A stretch of 64,000 nt of DNA. Origin: JBGAJN01 sp044224905. GTDB taxonomy: Bacteria; Verrucomicrobiota; Verrucomicrobiia; Limisphaerales; JBGAJN01. Below the pieces are notes generated by a model that was given only the letters and a program-made list of their open reading frames with translations, did not search any database and was not told the DNA's origin. The position numbers were made by a program, and so were the translations under genes. The stretch's first letter is position 1. Each line of letters begins with the position of its first letter. Of the stretch, positions 18,070 through 26,839 are shown one piece after another. The DNA lies in the NCBI GenBank assembly GCA_044224905.1, contig JBGAJN010000004.1, positions 62,001 to 126,000 of the forward strand. Direction: 5' to 3'.

Positions 18070-19542
18070 ATGAGCAAGTTCAACCGTCGTAATTTTCTTA
18101 AAACCTCTCTCTACACCGGCGCCGTCGTCAGCTTCTCCGCGAAGTCCTGGGCCGCCGTTAAAGGTGCCAACGAAGCCATCCGCGTTGGCGTGGTCGGCTT
18201 TAATGGCCGCGGCCAGTCGCACTTAAAAGGCTATCGTTCTCTCGCCGCCGAGGGCGTCAAAGTCACCGGCCTTTGCGATGTCGACCAAAAGGTTCTCGAT
18301 AAGAACGTCGAAGGGTCGAAGAAGTCTGGCGAGAACGCCACCGGCTACGTGGACATCCGCAAGATGCTCGAGAAGGAACAACTCGACGCAGTCTCCATCG
18401 CCACGCCTAATCACTGGCACGCGCTTGCCGCGATCTGGGCGATCCAAGCGGGCAAGGACGTTTACGTCGAGAAGCCCGTTTCTCACAACGTTTGGGAAGG
18501 CCGCAAAATCGTCGAAGCCGCTCGCAAATACAACCGCATCGTGCAAACCGGCACGCAGAGCCGGAGCAGCAGCAACATCGCCGAGGCTGTGGAATTCGTT
18601 AAGTCGGGCAAGCTCGGCAAAATGATTATCGCTCGTGGTCTCTGCTACAAACCGCGCGGCAGCATCGGTAAGACTGAAGGCCCGCAGGAAGTTCCAAGCA
18701 ATATCAATTACGATCTCTGGTGCGGGCCCGCTCCGCTTGATCCGCCCCGCCGCAACAGCGGCAAGTATGGGCCGGTTCACTATGATTGGCACTGGTTCTG
18801 GGCGTACGGTTGCGGTGACCTTGGAAACCAAGGCATCCACCAGATGGACATCGCGCGTTGGTTCCTCGGAGCGAACGAACTTTCACCCAAAGTGATCAGC
18901 GTCGGCGGACGCCTTGGCTACGTCGATGACGCCGAGACGCCGAATACGCAGATCGTCTATCACGAATACAAGAAAGCTCCGTTGATCTTTGAGGTGCGCG
19001 GCCTCCCCGAAAAGGCCGGAGCCAAAGACATGGACAAATACAAAGGTGCTTCCGTCGGTGTCGTCATCGAATGCGAAGGCGGTTACGTCACCGTGCCGAA
19101 TTACGTCAGCGCCATCGTCTCGGACAAGGATGGCAAGGAAATCAAGAAGTTCAAAGGTGGCGAAGAAGGGAACGGCCATTTCGACAACTTCATCGCTGCG
19201 GTCAAGAGCCGTGATCGCCTTAAACTCCACGCTGACATCTGGGAAGGCCACCTTTCCAGCGCGCTCTGCCACACCGGCAACATTTCCTACCGTCTGGGGG
19301 CGAAAGCCGCGCCTGGCGAAATTCGCGAGAAGGTCAAGGCCATGCCCGGGATGGCGGAAACGTTCGGCCGCATGAACGAACACCTTGCCGCCAACGGCGT
19401 GAACATCGAGTCCACCAAGGTCACGCTCGGCGTACCGCTGGAAATGGATCCGAAAGTAGAAAAATTCATCGGCAACAAAGATGCCGATCTCCTGCTCCGC
19501 CGCGAATATCGCAAGCCCTACGTGGTGCCGGAATTCGTCTAA
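18070..19542 (+). CDS. Tat-exported Gfo/Idh/MocA family oxidoreductase
   Basis: A 490-residue protein with a twin-arginine leader, NRRNFLKTS at residues 5-13. The Rossmann motif VGVVGFNGRGQSH is at 39-51 and the family signature YVEKPVSHN near residue 132. The C-terminal domain holds DWHWFWAYGCGDLGNQGIHQMDIARWF-like catalytic regions. The family oxidises or epimerises sugars and cyclitols with tightly bound NAD(P). The Tat signal implies export folded with cofactor, as in many Planctomycetota/Verrucomicrobiota paralogues. Substrate unknown. A terminator lies 20 bases after the stop. Confidence 0.93.
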   Translation: MSKFNRRNFLKTSLYTGAVVSFSAKSWAAVKGANEAIRVGVVGFNGRGQSHLKGYRSLAAEGVKVTGLCDVDQKVLDKNVEGSKKSGENATGYVDIRKMLEKEQLDAVSIATPNHWHALAAIWAIQAGKDVYVEKPVSHNVWEGRKIVEAARKYNRIVQTGTQSRSSSNIAEAVEFVKSGKLGKMIIARGLCYKPRGSIGKTEGPQEVPSNINYDLWCGPAPLDPPRRNSGKYGPVHYDWHWFWAYGCGDLGNQGIHQMDIARWFLGANELSPKVISVGGRLGYVDDAETPNTQIVYHEYKKAPLIFEVRGLPEKAGAKDMDKYKGASVGVVIECEGGYVTVPNYVSAIVSDKDGKEIKKFKGGEEGNGHFDNFIAAVKSRDRLKLHADIWEGHLSSALCHTGNISYRLGAKAAPGEIREKVKAMPGMAETFGRMNEHLAANGVNIESTKVTLGVPLEMDPKVEKFIGNKDADLLLRREYRKPYVVPEFV

Positions 19543-19561
19543 AGAGTAACGCCTCTTCATT

Positions 19562-19593
19562 AAAACGCCCGCGAAGTAATTCGCGGGCGTTTT
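19562..19593. terminator. Bidirectional rho-independent terminator
   Basis: A perfect 14-bp inverted repeat, AAAACGCCCGCGAA at 19562-19575 with its complement at 19580-19593 and loop GTAA. The stem ends in A's on one side and T's on the other, so it can end both the oxidoreductase gene on the plus strand and the DUF5069 gene on the minus strand. Confidence 0.9.
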
Positions 19594-19636
19594 GCTTTAG
19601 ATGGAGAAGAGGCAAATTTGCCTGACAGTCGAGCCT

Positions 19637-20062
19637 TCAGATCCGCTTTTCATCCGCATCGATGAAATCCACAAAATTTTTCAGATCGTCACGGTGCGCG
19701 AGACCGGCGGCTTCTTTCCGCTGGCGAAGGCGCTCCACCACGATCACGTCGTCCGCCTTGGGATAGTTCAACATCCCGTCGCGATGCGCGGCTTTCTCCG
19801 CATCAGTTTTTTTCACGTTCTTGGCAACCCAATCCGCCACTTGTCCGTCCGTAACCGAGTTCTTCACCAGTTCCACAATCTGTTCGTGGGTTAAGCCGGC
19901 GGCCCTGAGCCAAGCGCCGTCGAAACCCTTGCCGAGATTCGGTTGATAATCCGCATGCAACTTGCCGGCGAGATGCAGGCGAATCTTGTCGATGTAGCGC
20001 GGCAGGTGCATCCAGCCGCACATCGTTTCGCGGGGACTCCGCGGATAAATAATTTCACTCAT
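19637..20062 (-). CDS. DUF5069 domain-containing protein
   Basis: About 141 residues from the ATG at 20062 (MSEIIYPRSPRET); another ATG four codons upstream, at 20074, is possible. The sequence fits the DUF5069 family: PRSPRE near the start, LPRYIDKIRLHLAGKL, FDGAWLRAAGL and a C-terminal D-x-F. These small cytosolic proteins of unknown function are frequent in Verrucomicrobiota. No signal peptide. The gene converges on the preceding oxidoreductase and is divergent from the flavoprotein gene. Confidence 0.85.
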   Translation of the reverse strand: MSEIIYPRSPRETMCGWMHLPRYIDKIRLHLAGKLHADYQPNLGKGFDGAWLRAAGLTHEQIVELVKNSVTDGQVADWVAKNVKKTDAEKAAHRDGMLNYPKADDVIVVERLRQRKEAAGLAHRDDLKNFVDFIDADEKRI

Positions 20063-20154
20063 AGTGCGGAACATGTAACGCGCTGCCGTGGTTTTGCAAT
20101 TGGCAATTTTAATTCGCCATTGGCAAGCATGCGCAGCGATCCCATTCTCTCTTC

Positions 20155-21558
20155 ATGCGTAGAAAGAGTTCCGCGTTCGATTTCGATGTAGCCGTCATTG
20201 GCGGAGGCAGCGGCGGCTACGCGGCCGCTCGCACGAGCGCCGCGGGCGGTCTCAAAACAGTCGTCATCGAAGGCGGCGAGGAAGTGGGCGGACTCTGCAT
20301 CCTGCGCGGCTGCATGCCCACGAAGGCTCTTCTCTACGCGGCGGAAGTGCGCCACCTCGCGCAGCACGCCGGCACGTGGGGCGTCAAACCCGGTAAAGTG
20401 CGTTTTGATTTTAAACAAGTCATGGCGCGCAAGGACGCGATGATCAGCGACTTCGCCGGCTACCGTCGCAAACAACTCACGGACGGACGTTTTGAGTTCA
20501 TTCGCGCCAACGCGTCGTTCATCGACCCGCACACGCTCGAACTCGACAACGGACGCATGGTGCGCGCTCGACACTTTGTCATCAGTACCGGTTCCAAAAT
20601 TGCGCCCAGCCCCCTGCCCTCGCTCGATCAGATCGGTTACCTCACGAGCGACACCGCGCTCAAACTCACGCGTGCACCCAAATCGTTGATCATGCTCGGC
20701 GGCGGAGCCATCGCCGTGGAGTTTGCGCAATTCTTCGCCCGGTTCGACACCAAGGTGACGATCATTCAACGCAGCGATCAACTGCTGAAGGATTTCGATT
20801 CCGATGCCGCGAAGGTGGTGACCCAGGTTTTCGGTCGCGAGAAGACGAACGTCTTCACCGACACGCGGCTGATGGATGTCAACCGAGTCAAAGGTGGCAA
20901 GCAGGTGACGTTCAAACACGCAGGAAAGATTAAGCGCGTAGTGGCCGAGGAAATTTTCTTCGCGCTCGGCCGTCAACCGAACACCGATCATCTCGCGCTC
21001 GACCGTGCTGGAGTGAAAGTGGAACAAGGCCGGATCGTGACCGATTTGCGAATGCGCACCAGCGCGTCGCACATTTACGCCGCCGGCGATTGCACGGGCC
21101 CGCACGAAATCGTCCACATCGCCGTCACGCAAGGCGAGATCGCCGCGCGGAACATTCTGCAGCCGCGCCGCACGCGTCAGATCGATTATCGTTTGCTCAT
21201 CAATGTCGTGTTCACCGATCCACAAATCGCCACGGTAGGCTTGACCGAGAAGACGGCCCGCGAGCGCGGCATCAAAGTTCTCGCCGCCAGTTACCCGTTC
21301 AACGATCACGGCAAATCGATGATCATGGAGGCGCTCGATGGCTTCGTGAAACTTTTGTGCGACCCGCGCACCGGCGAAATCTTCGGCGGCTGTTGCGCCG
21401 GCCCAAGCGGCGGCGAACTGATCCATGAAATCGTCACCGCAATGACCAAACGGATGACCGTGCAGGAGCTGGCCGCAACACCGCACTATCACCCAACGCT
21501 CGCGGAGATTTGGACGTACCCTGCCGAGGAACTTGCGGAAAAATTGCCATCGCGGTAG
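20155..21558 (+). CDS. FAD-dependent pyridine nucleotide-disulfide oxidoreductase (dihydrolipoyl dehydrogenase/mercuric reductase-like)
   Basis: A 467-residue class I flavin disulfide reductase. The FAD motif GGGSGGYAAA is at residues 16-25; the redox disulfide is C48-x4-C53 in GGLCILRGCMPTK; the NAD(P) motif GGGAIAVEFAQ is near 180; and the C-terminal catalytic HYHPTLAEIW is near 446. All catalytic residues for thiol/disulfide exchange are present. No 2-oxo acid dehydrogenase or mer gene is nearby, so lipoamide, mercury or another disulfide substrate cannot be chosen from context. No signal peptide. Confidence 0.9.
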   Translation: MRRKSSAFDFDVAVIGGGSGGYAAARTSAAGGLKTVVIEGGEEVGGLCILRGCMPTKALLYAAEVRHLAQHAGTWGVKPGKVRFDFKQVMARKDAMISDFAGYRRKQLTDGRFEFIRANASFIDPHTLELDNGRMVRARHFVISTGSKIAPSPLPSLDQIGYLTSDTALKLTRAPKSLIMLGGGAIAVEFAQFFARFDTKVTIIQRSDQLLKDFDSDAAKVVTQVFGREKTNVFTDTRLMDVNRVKGGKQVTFKHAGKIKRVVAEEIFFALGRQPNTDHLALDRAGVKVEQGRIVTDLRMRTSASHIYAAGDCTGPHEIVHIAVTQGEIAARNILQPRRTRQIDYRLLINVVFTDPQIATVGLTEKTARERGIKVLAASYPFNDHGKSMIMEALDGFVKLLCDPRTGEIFGGCCAGPSGGELIHEIVTAMTKRMTVQELAATPHYHPTLAEIWTYPAEELAEKLPSR

Positions 21559-21626
21559 AGCCGCAGACTGGATCATGGTAAGGCATTGACTTGGGCGCAA
21601 ACGATCGGTGTCATTAGCCAACGACA

Positions 21627-22565
21627 ATGAAATTCAAAGCTCCCGACACTTCGGCACTGGCAGCGGATCAACCCAAGACAGTTTGGGGAAAAATGCTCAC
21701 CGCCACGCCCGTGGTCATGACTGTGATCGCCACTCTCATGGCTGGACTTTCGAACAGCGAAATGACGCGCGCGCAATACGACCGCTCGCTCGCTGCGCAG
21801 CAGCAATCAAAGGTGGGAGACCAATGGAGTTTCTTTCAGGCCAAGCGGCTCCGTAGCGCGACGTTGCGCGGGAATTTTCAGGTCCTGCAATCCACGATCG
21901 ATTTCCCGCCAATCGATGGCGCCGCCTTGCGCGGTCTTGCAGGAAGCGCCGCACCTGAAGCCGCAATCAACGCTGCCGTCGACGGATTGACGCGCGCCGA
22001 GATTCCGGTGTTCCAAGCGAAGTCGGCAATTACCCCGGAAATCAAGGCCGCTTTGGAAGCAGTCGCCGCCGGCAAGCCCGAGTCCGAGGTGACGGTGCTT
22101 CTGCGCAGCGTGAAATCGGAGGAATTGGAAACCGCACTCCGAACCGCACAAGACAACGCGCGCGGTCTGGACGACCTGGTCTCTCCGGTCAGCAAAGTCA
22201 TCGACCAGCTCGATAAGGTCATTACCGGAAAACTCGCGACTGATCGTGATGCCATTCGGCCGCTTGGACGCAGCTTCTCCGCCGCCCGGTTGCGTTTCGA
22301 CGCTGCGCGTTACGACGCCGAAGCGCGATTCAATCGCGGCGTCGCCGAGCTGCTCGAGCTCCGCGTGCGCATGAGCAACATTTCCGCGGACCGCCATCAC
22401 GTGCGCAGTCAGCGCTTCTTTTTCGGGATGCTCGCCGCCCAGCTGGCGGTGATCCTCGCGACGTTCGCGCTCGCCGTCCGGCAACGCAACGTGCTCTGGG
22501 GCTTCGCGGCCGCTGTCGGCGTCGCGGCGATCGGCTTTGGCGTCTACGTCTATTTCAAGATCTAG
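21627..22565 (+). CDS. DUF4337 domain-containing membrane protein
   Basis: A 312-residue protein with an N-terminal hydrophobic segment (about residues 25-42), the DUF4337-like block QSKVGDQWSFFQAKRLR (about residues 60-76), a long helical middle region and two C-terminal membrane helices (about 268-306). The family is of unknown function and is usually shorter; the extra length here is in the middle helical region. It lies nine bases before the Gre-like gene, suggesting co-expression. Confidence 0.8.
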   Translation: MKFKAPDTSALAADQPKTVWGKMLTATPVVMTVIATLMAGLSNSEMTRAQYDRSLAAQQQSKVGDQWSFFQAKRLRSATLRGNFQVLQSTIDFPPIDGAALRGLAGSAAPEAAINAAVDGLTRAEIPVFQAKSAITPEIKAALEAVAAGKPESEVTVLLRSVKSEELETALRTAQDNARGLDDLVSPVSKVIDQLDKVITGKLATDRDAIRPLGRSFSAARLRFDAARYDAEARFNRGVAELLELRVRMSNISADRHHVRSQRFFFGMLAAQLAVILATFALAVRQRNVLWGFAAAVGVAAIGFGVYVYFKI

Positions 22566-22574
22566 GCCGACTCG

Positions 22575-23087
22575 ATGAGCAAAGCGTTCACGCGCGAGGA
22601 TGACGATCGGCCTGAACGTCCATCGGTTCGGCGAGCGGCTTCCCCGCTGCCGCCCGGGGCGAAGAATTTCATCACGCCGACCGGTGAAAGGAAAATTCGC
22701 GACGAATTGGATCAGCTCAACAGCCTCAAGCAACAGGGCACCACAACTCTTTCAGGCACGTCGGCTGAGGCCATTCCTCTGGCCGATCTGGAGAGCCGCA
22801 TCCAGCAATTGAAACTCACGCTCGCCAGCGTCGTGGTGTCCCCGCCTCCTGCCGAGCCGTGGGATCAAGTGCGATTCGGCGCGACGGTGACGACGCGTGA
22901 ATCAGACGGAACCGAAACACGCTATCGCATCGTCGGGGTGGAAGAAGTTGATCTCGATCGCGATTGGATCAGTTGGGTTTCCCCCATAGCACGTGCGCTG
23001 CTTAATGCCAGGCTCAGCGAACGCATTCGCTTCAAGTTTCCCGCCGGTGAGCGCGAGTTGGAAATCGTCGCGATCACCTACGAGTAA
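22575..23087 (+). CDS. GreA/GreB-like protein with shortened coiled coil
   Basis: A 170-residue protein. The C-terminal half (about residues 95-170) is a clear Gre factor FKBP-like domain (VRFGATVTT, YRIVGVEEVDLDRDWISWVSPIARALL). The N-terminal coiled coil is recognisable (FITPTGERKIRDELDQL at about 32-46, then DLESRIQQLK at 71-80), but the tip is only about 16 residues (53-69) and lacks the conserved acidic GDLSENAEY element that GreA and GreB use to stimulate RNA cleavage. A 30-residue charged extension precedes it. It probably binds RNA polymerase but may not act as a cleavage factor. Confidence 0.87.
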   Translation: MSKAFTREDDDRPERPSVRRAASPLPPGAKNFITPTGERKIRDELDQLNSLKQQGTTTLSGTSAEAIPLADLESRIQQLKLTLASVVVSPPPAEPWDQVRFGATVTTRESDGTETRYRIVGVEEVDLDRDWISWVSPIARALLNARLSERIRFKFPAGERELEIVAITYE

Positions 23088-23102
23088 ACCGACACACGGC
23101 GA

Positions 23103-23813
23103 CTACAGCGGGCGAACCAAAATCTCTTCGGTCACTGCACGCTTCGGCAGATTGATGGCGAACAACGCGCAGTCCGCGACGTCTTCCGCACGCATCATCT
23201 TCGCGCGTGCTTCGGGCGGCGGCGGGCTCGGACGCTTGTCGAGCAAGGGCGTGTCGATGTCGCCAGGGAAAATCGAACAGGCACGAATACCGTTCGCACG
23301 TTCCTCAGCGTTGATCGCCTGCGTCAAACCCGCCATGCCGAACTTGCTCATCACGTAAGCCGGACCGGCCTTGGGACTGGCCTGCTTGCCCGCTTCGGAG
23401 ACGATATTAACGATCGTGCCCGACTTCTGCGCGCGCATCGACGGAAGGAAAGCTTGGGCGCAATAGTAGGCGCCGTTCATATTCGCATCGATCATCCCGT
23501 GATAATCGGAGAGTGAAAGAATTTCGAGCGAACGCTTCGGCGCGTTGGTGCCGGCGGCATTCACGAGCACTTCCACGTGCTCGAACTTCCGGAGAATGAT
23601 GCGCCCGGCGTTCGCCACTTCCTTTGAATTGCCGATGTCGCACGGGAACACGAGCATCTTGCCCGCGCCCTTCCCGGCGAGTTTCACGGTCGCCAACAGC
23701 GCTTCCTTGCGTCGGCCGAGAATCGCCACGCGCCAACCCTTTTTCACCAGCGCCAAGGCGATGGCCTGTCCCACGCCGCTTCCGGCGCCCGTCACGACTG
23801 CTGTCTTGTTCAT
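23103..23813 (-). CDS. SDR family NAD(P)-dependent oxidoreductase
   Basis: A 236-residue classical short-chain dehydrogenase. The cofactor motif TGAGSGVGQA is at residues 8-17, NAAG near 85-88, the catalytic Ser139 follows NIV, and YxxxK is Y153-K157 (YVMSK). Length is standard. An Arg-Arg-Lys after the second beta strand (LGRRKEA) hints at NADP preference. It follows the Gfo/Idh/MocA gene on the same strand by about 20 bases; a shared sugar or polyol pathway is possible. Substrate unknown. Confidence 0.93.
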   Translation of the reverse strand: MNKTAVVTGAGSGVGQAIALALVKKGWRVAILGRRKEALLATVKLAGKGAGKMLVFPCDIGNSKEVANAGRIILRKFEHVEVLVNAAGTNAPKRSLEILSLSDYHGMIDANMNGAYYCAQAFLPSMRAQKSGTIVNIVSEAGKQASPKAGPAYVMSKFGMAGLTQAINAEERANGIRACSIFPGDIDTPLLDKRPSPPPPEARAKMMRAEDVADCALFAINLPKRAVTEEILVRPL

Positions 23814-23834
23814 AGTAAAATTTTCCTCACCACA

Positions 23835-24917
23835 TCATCCCACCGGCAGATCGACCCACGCCCGCGTCTCGGCGGATTTTACCGCGGCATCCATCACGCC
23901 CTGAGCGCGCGCGCCGTCGAAGAAACTCGGCACGCACGGACGTTGATTGGAGATCGCGTCGATAAACTCGAAGTTCTGATCGTACCGGAAAGTGACGAGC
24001 GGATCGCCTTGGCCCGGATCGCGCGGCGAACCTGGCCACGTGAAAAATTCCTTCGGAATCGTAATCGTCTCCAATCCCGGTCCGCCGACCTTGCCATACT
24101 GCAATTCGTTCCACTTGCCCGTGGTGAAAACGTAGGTGCCTTCGCTGCCATTGATCTCGACGTAATCCAGGCTGCGCCAGCTCTCGTTGCGCCCGCTGGC
24201 GAGCTTGGAACTTTCGAGCACTCCAGAAGCGCCGTTGCGGAACTCGGCGAGAATCGCCACCCAATCATCCGTGTCGTTCGGATGGCCGCCGCGAACGGGC
24301 GTGAGATTTTTCGTGTTCGCCACGAGTCGCGCCATTGGCCCGATCAACAGATGTGAAAAATCAATCCGGTGCGAAAGCATGTCGCCCAGTTCGCCGGTGC
24401 CGGCGAGTTTCTTGACCTGACGCCAGCCGAGATTGCGCGTGCCCCAGTCCTGCAATCGGCACGAGCGATAGTGATACGGCTGGCCCAGCATGCCCTGCTT
24501 CACGAGGTGCGAGAGATAACGCATCGCGGGAACGAAGCGATACGTGAACGCAGTCATGTGACGAACGCCCGCCTTCTCGGCGGCATCCGCCATCGCCTTC
24601 GCATCGGCGTAGTTCAAAGCGATCGGCTTCTCACTCAACACGTGTTTGCCAGCAGCGATCGCCGCGTGGGCGATCGGCGGGTGCATGAAATTCGGCGTGG
24701 CGATGATGACAGCGTGCACGTCGTCGCGCTTCACGAGGTCTTCGTAGTTCGTCGACGTGACGGTGATGCCGGTTTGCTGACGCGCCGTCTCCAACGTCGC
24801 AGGGTTGGCGTCGCACAGCGCGACAACTTTGGCCTGCGGGCACATGGCGATGCCGGGCAGATGATTCTGGAGCGTGATGCCGCCGCAGCCGATGATGGCG
24901 ATTCCAATTTGCTTCAT
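23835..24917 (-). CDS. Gfo/Idh/MocA family oxidoreductase (cytosolic)
   Basis: About 360 residues from the ATG at 24917 (MKQIGIAIIGCGGI); an in-frame extension to 24974 adds residues before the Rossmann fold and is unlikely. GxGxxG-type motif at residues 10-15, family signature LSEKPIALN near 93, and a C-terminal domain with AFTYRFVPAMRYL and DMLSHRIDFSHLLIG. Unlike the homologue at 18070 it has no export signal. Probably oxidises a sugar or cyclitol together with the downstream SDR. Substrate unknown. Confidence 0.93.
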   Translation of the reverse strand: MKQIGIAIIGCGGITLQNHLPGIAMCPQAKVVALCDANPATLETARQQTGITVTSTNYEDLVKRDDVHAVIIATPNFMHPPIAHAAIAAGKHVLSEKPIALNYADAKAMADAAEKAGVRHMTAFTYRFVPAMRYLSHLVKQGMLGQPYHYRSCRLQDWGTRNLGWRQVKKLAGTGELGDMLSHRIDFSHLLIGPMARLVANTKNLTPVRGGHPNDTDDWVAILAEFRNGASGVLESSKLASGRNESWRSLDYVEINGSEGTYVFTTGKWNELQYGKVGGPGLETITIPKEFFTWPGSPRDPGQGDPLVTFRYDQNFEFIDAISNQRPCVPSFFDGARAQGVMDAAVKSAETRAWVDLPVG

Positions 24918-25051
24918 GCGAAAATTCGGGCGCGAGTATGGCGCCTTGAACGACAAACACAAGCACGTGAACAAAAGTCACAGCCGCACCGAAGCGAAAA
25001 CAATGGTTGCCAGGCACTACCCACTTGACCACCGGCACTCATTTAAAAAAT

Positions 25052-26839
25052 ATGAAGCTATTACCAATGTCGCCATCTGCCAAACCGACGAGCCCCATAC
25101 CAAAATCCCGCCATCATACCGCGAAGAGGCGTACGGAAGACTACTTGCGCAGCGCAGTAATCGGGTTTGCAAGCTTGCTGACGCTGATTAACGGCGTGTC
25201 AGCGGGGGAAGTGCTCTACAACGGCATCGAGTTGCCTGCCAACTGGCCACCACGACGTACCGCGGCCGAGATGCGCACTGGCGAGATCATGCGGGTGCCG
25301 TATCTCGATGTTCCACCGGCAGTAATCCCAATCGATGTTGGTCGACAATTGTTCGTCGATGATTTCCTCATCGAGAAAACCACGCTCACGCGGCGGTTTC
25401 ACAAGCTCGAATTGTTTACCAACAATCCCGTGCTACGTCCTGATAAAAGGTGGGAGAAGTATCAGGCTCCACCGGCCAGCGCAATGGCCTTTAGCGACGG
25501 TTGCTTCTACGATCCCATCGATCGCATGTTCAAGATCTGGTACCGGCCGTCGGCAGGTAGCGGAGTGTGCTTCGCGACCTCCAGTAACGGACTCATCTGG
25601 ACCAAACCAGCCCTAGACGTTCGTCCGACAAGCAATATCACCCTACTTTCCGGCCACCGCGATTCATCCACGGTGTGGCTCGACCACGACGCGACAGATC
25701 CGCAAACGCGTTTCAAACTCTTCCAATTCCAGCGGGACCTTTGGCGCGCATCGGTGCATACCTCGCCAGACGGGATTCACTGGACAGCGGGAAGTTGGAC
25801 CGGGCCAACCGGTGATCGCTCGACAATGTTCTTCAACCCATTCCGAAAAGTTTGGGTCTTCAGCATTCGGTCTGAAGCGAACGGGGGACCATGGGAATAT
25901 CGCACCAAACCATACAATCAAATCCATCGTGCGCGCCGATATTGGGAGACGAAAGATTTCATCGCGGGATCGCGGTGGCAAGGAGGAGTGCGCATGCACG
26001 AGGACTGGAAGGAAGGCGAGCCGGCTTTCTGGGTCGCCGCCGACCAGCTCGATTCCGTCGGCGTCGCACCCGGCGAAATGGTCGCCGAACTCTACAATCT
26101 CGACGCGACGCCCTACGAAAGCCTAATGCTTGGATTGTTCTGCATCCTCCACGACAACGCCACCCCGAGCCGACCGAAACTCAATGACATCATGCTGGGT
26201 TTTAGCCGCGACGGGTTCCATTGGGCGAGGCCGTTTCGCGAGCCTGTCATCTCCACATCTCCGGATCCAAAAGCGTGGAATGCCGGCAACGTCCAGTCCG
26301 TCGGCGGCGGCTGCCTTATCGTCGGGGATCGGCTTTACTTTTACGCAAGCGGGCGCAACGCCACCGAAGATACCACCGGCCTCGCCTTTCTACGCCGGGA
26401 CGGTTTCGCTTCAATGGACGCAGGCGCCACGACCGGCTGGCTGACGACGCGCCCGGTAAGATTTTCCGGCAGGCATCTGTTCGTAAACCTGGACGCGGCT
26501 CACGGAGAACTCCGGGCAGAGGTGTTGGACGCCGATAACAATCCGATCCCACCATTCACAATGGACGCCAGTGTTCCTATAAGCACCAACAGAACACTGC
26601 AACAGATGACCTGGCGTGGTAGCGCGGATCTATCGCAACTCGCGGGCCGGACAGTGAAGTTCCGGTTTCATTTAGGAAGCGGTTCACTCTATTCGTTCTG
26701 GGTCAGCCCAAATACCAGCGGTGCGAGCCAAGGATTCGTCGCCGCGGGCGGACCGGGATTTAACGGACCTACTGACACGATCGGCGATGCCACGGAGAAT
26801 AGGTCGGAAAGAATTCAACCCGCAAAACCTACGCAATAA
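25052..26839 (+). CDS. Secreted glycoside hydrolase-like protein (GH32/GH43-type propeller)
   Basis: About 595 residues from the ATG at 25052; an earlier in-frame ATG at 25007 is less convincing. After a long basic N-region, a hydrophobic segment ends in VSAGE, consistent with export. RQLFVDDFLIE starts the conserved region, followed by propeller-type strands (FYDPIDRMFKIWYRP, ATSSNGLIWTKP, TSPDGIHWTAG, GFSRDGFHWARP). This resembles planctomycete/verrucomicrobial proteins annotated as GH32/43-like. A C-terminal beta module follows. The protein encoded at 36885 is a paralogue. Catalytic acids cannot be assigned by eye. Confidence 0.72.
   Translation: MKLLPMSPSAKPTSPIPKSRHHTAKRRTEDYLRSAVIGFASLLTLINGVSAGEVLYNGIELPANWPPRRTAAEMRTGEIMRVPYLDVPPAVIPIDVGRQLFVDDFLIEKTTLTRRFHKLELFTNNPVLRPDKRWEKYQAPPASAMAFSDGCFYDPIDRMFKIWYRPSAGSGVCFATSSNGLIWTKPALDVRPTSNITLLSGHRDSSTVWLDHDATDPQTRFKLFQFQRDLWRASVHTSPDGIHWTAGSWTGPTGDRSTMFFNPFRKVWVFSIRSEANGGPWEYRTKPYNQIHRARRYWETKDFIAGSRWQGGVRMHEDWKEGEPAFWVAADQLDSVGVAPGEMVAELYNLDATPYESLMLGLFCILHDNATPSRPKLNDIMLGFSRDGFHWARPFREPVISTSPDPKAWNAGNVQSVGGGCLIVGDRLYFYASGRNATEDTTGLAFLRRDGFASMDAGATTGWLTTRPVRFSGRHLFVNLDAAHGELRAEVLDADNNPIPPFTMDASVPISTNRTLQQMTWRGSADLSQLAGRTVKFRFHLGSGSLYSFWVSPNTSGASQGFVAAGGPGFNGPTDTIGDATENRSERIQPAKPTQ

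Noticed and set aside
20059..21627. Minus-strand open frame of 522 residues
   Set aside because: It lies opposite the flavin disulfide reductase gene, whose motifs are intact, and its own translation has no recognisable domain.
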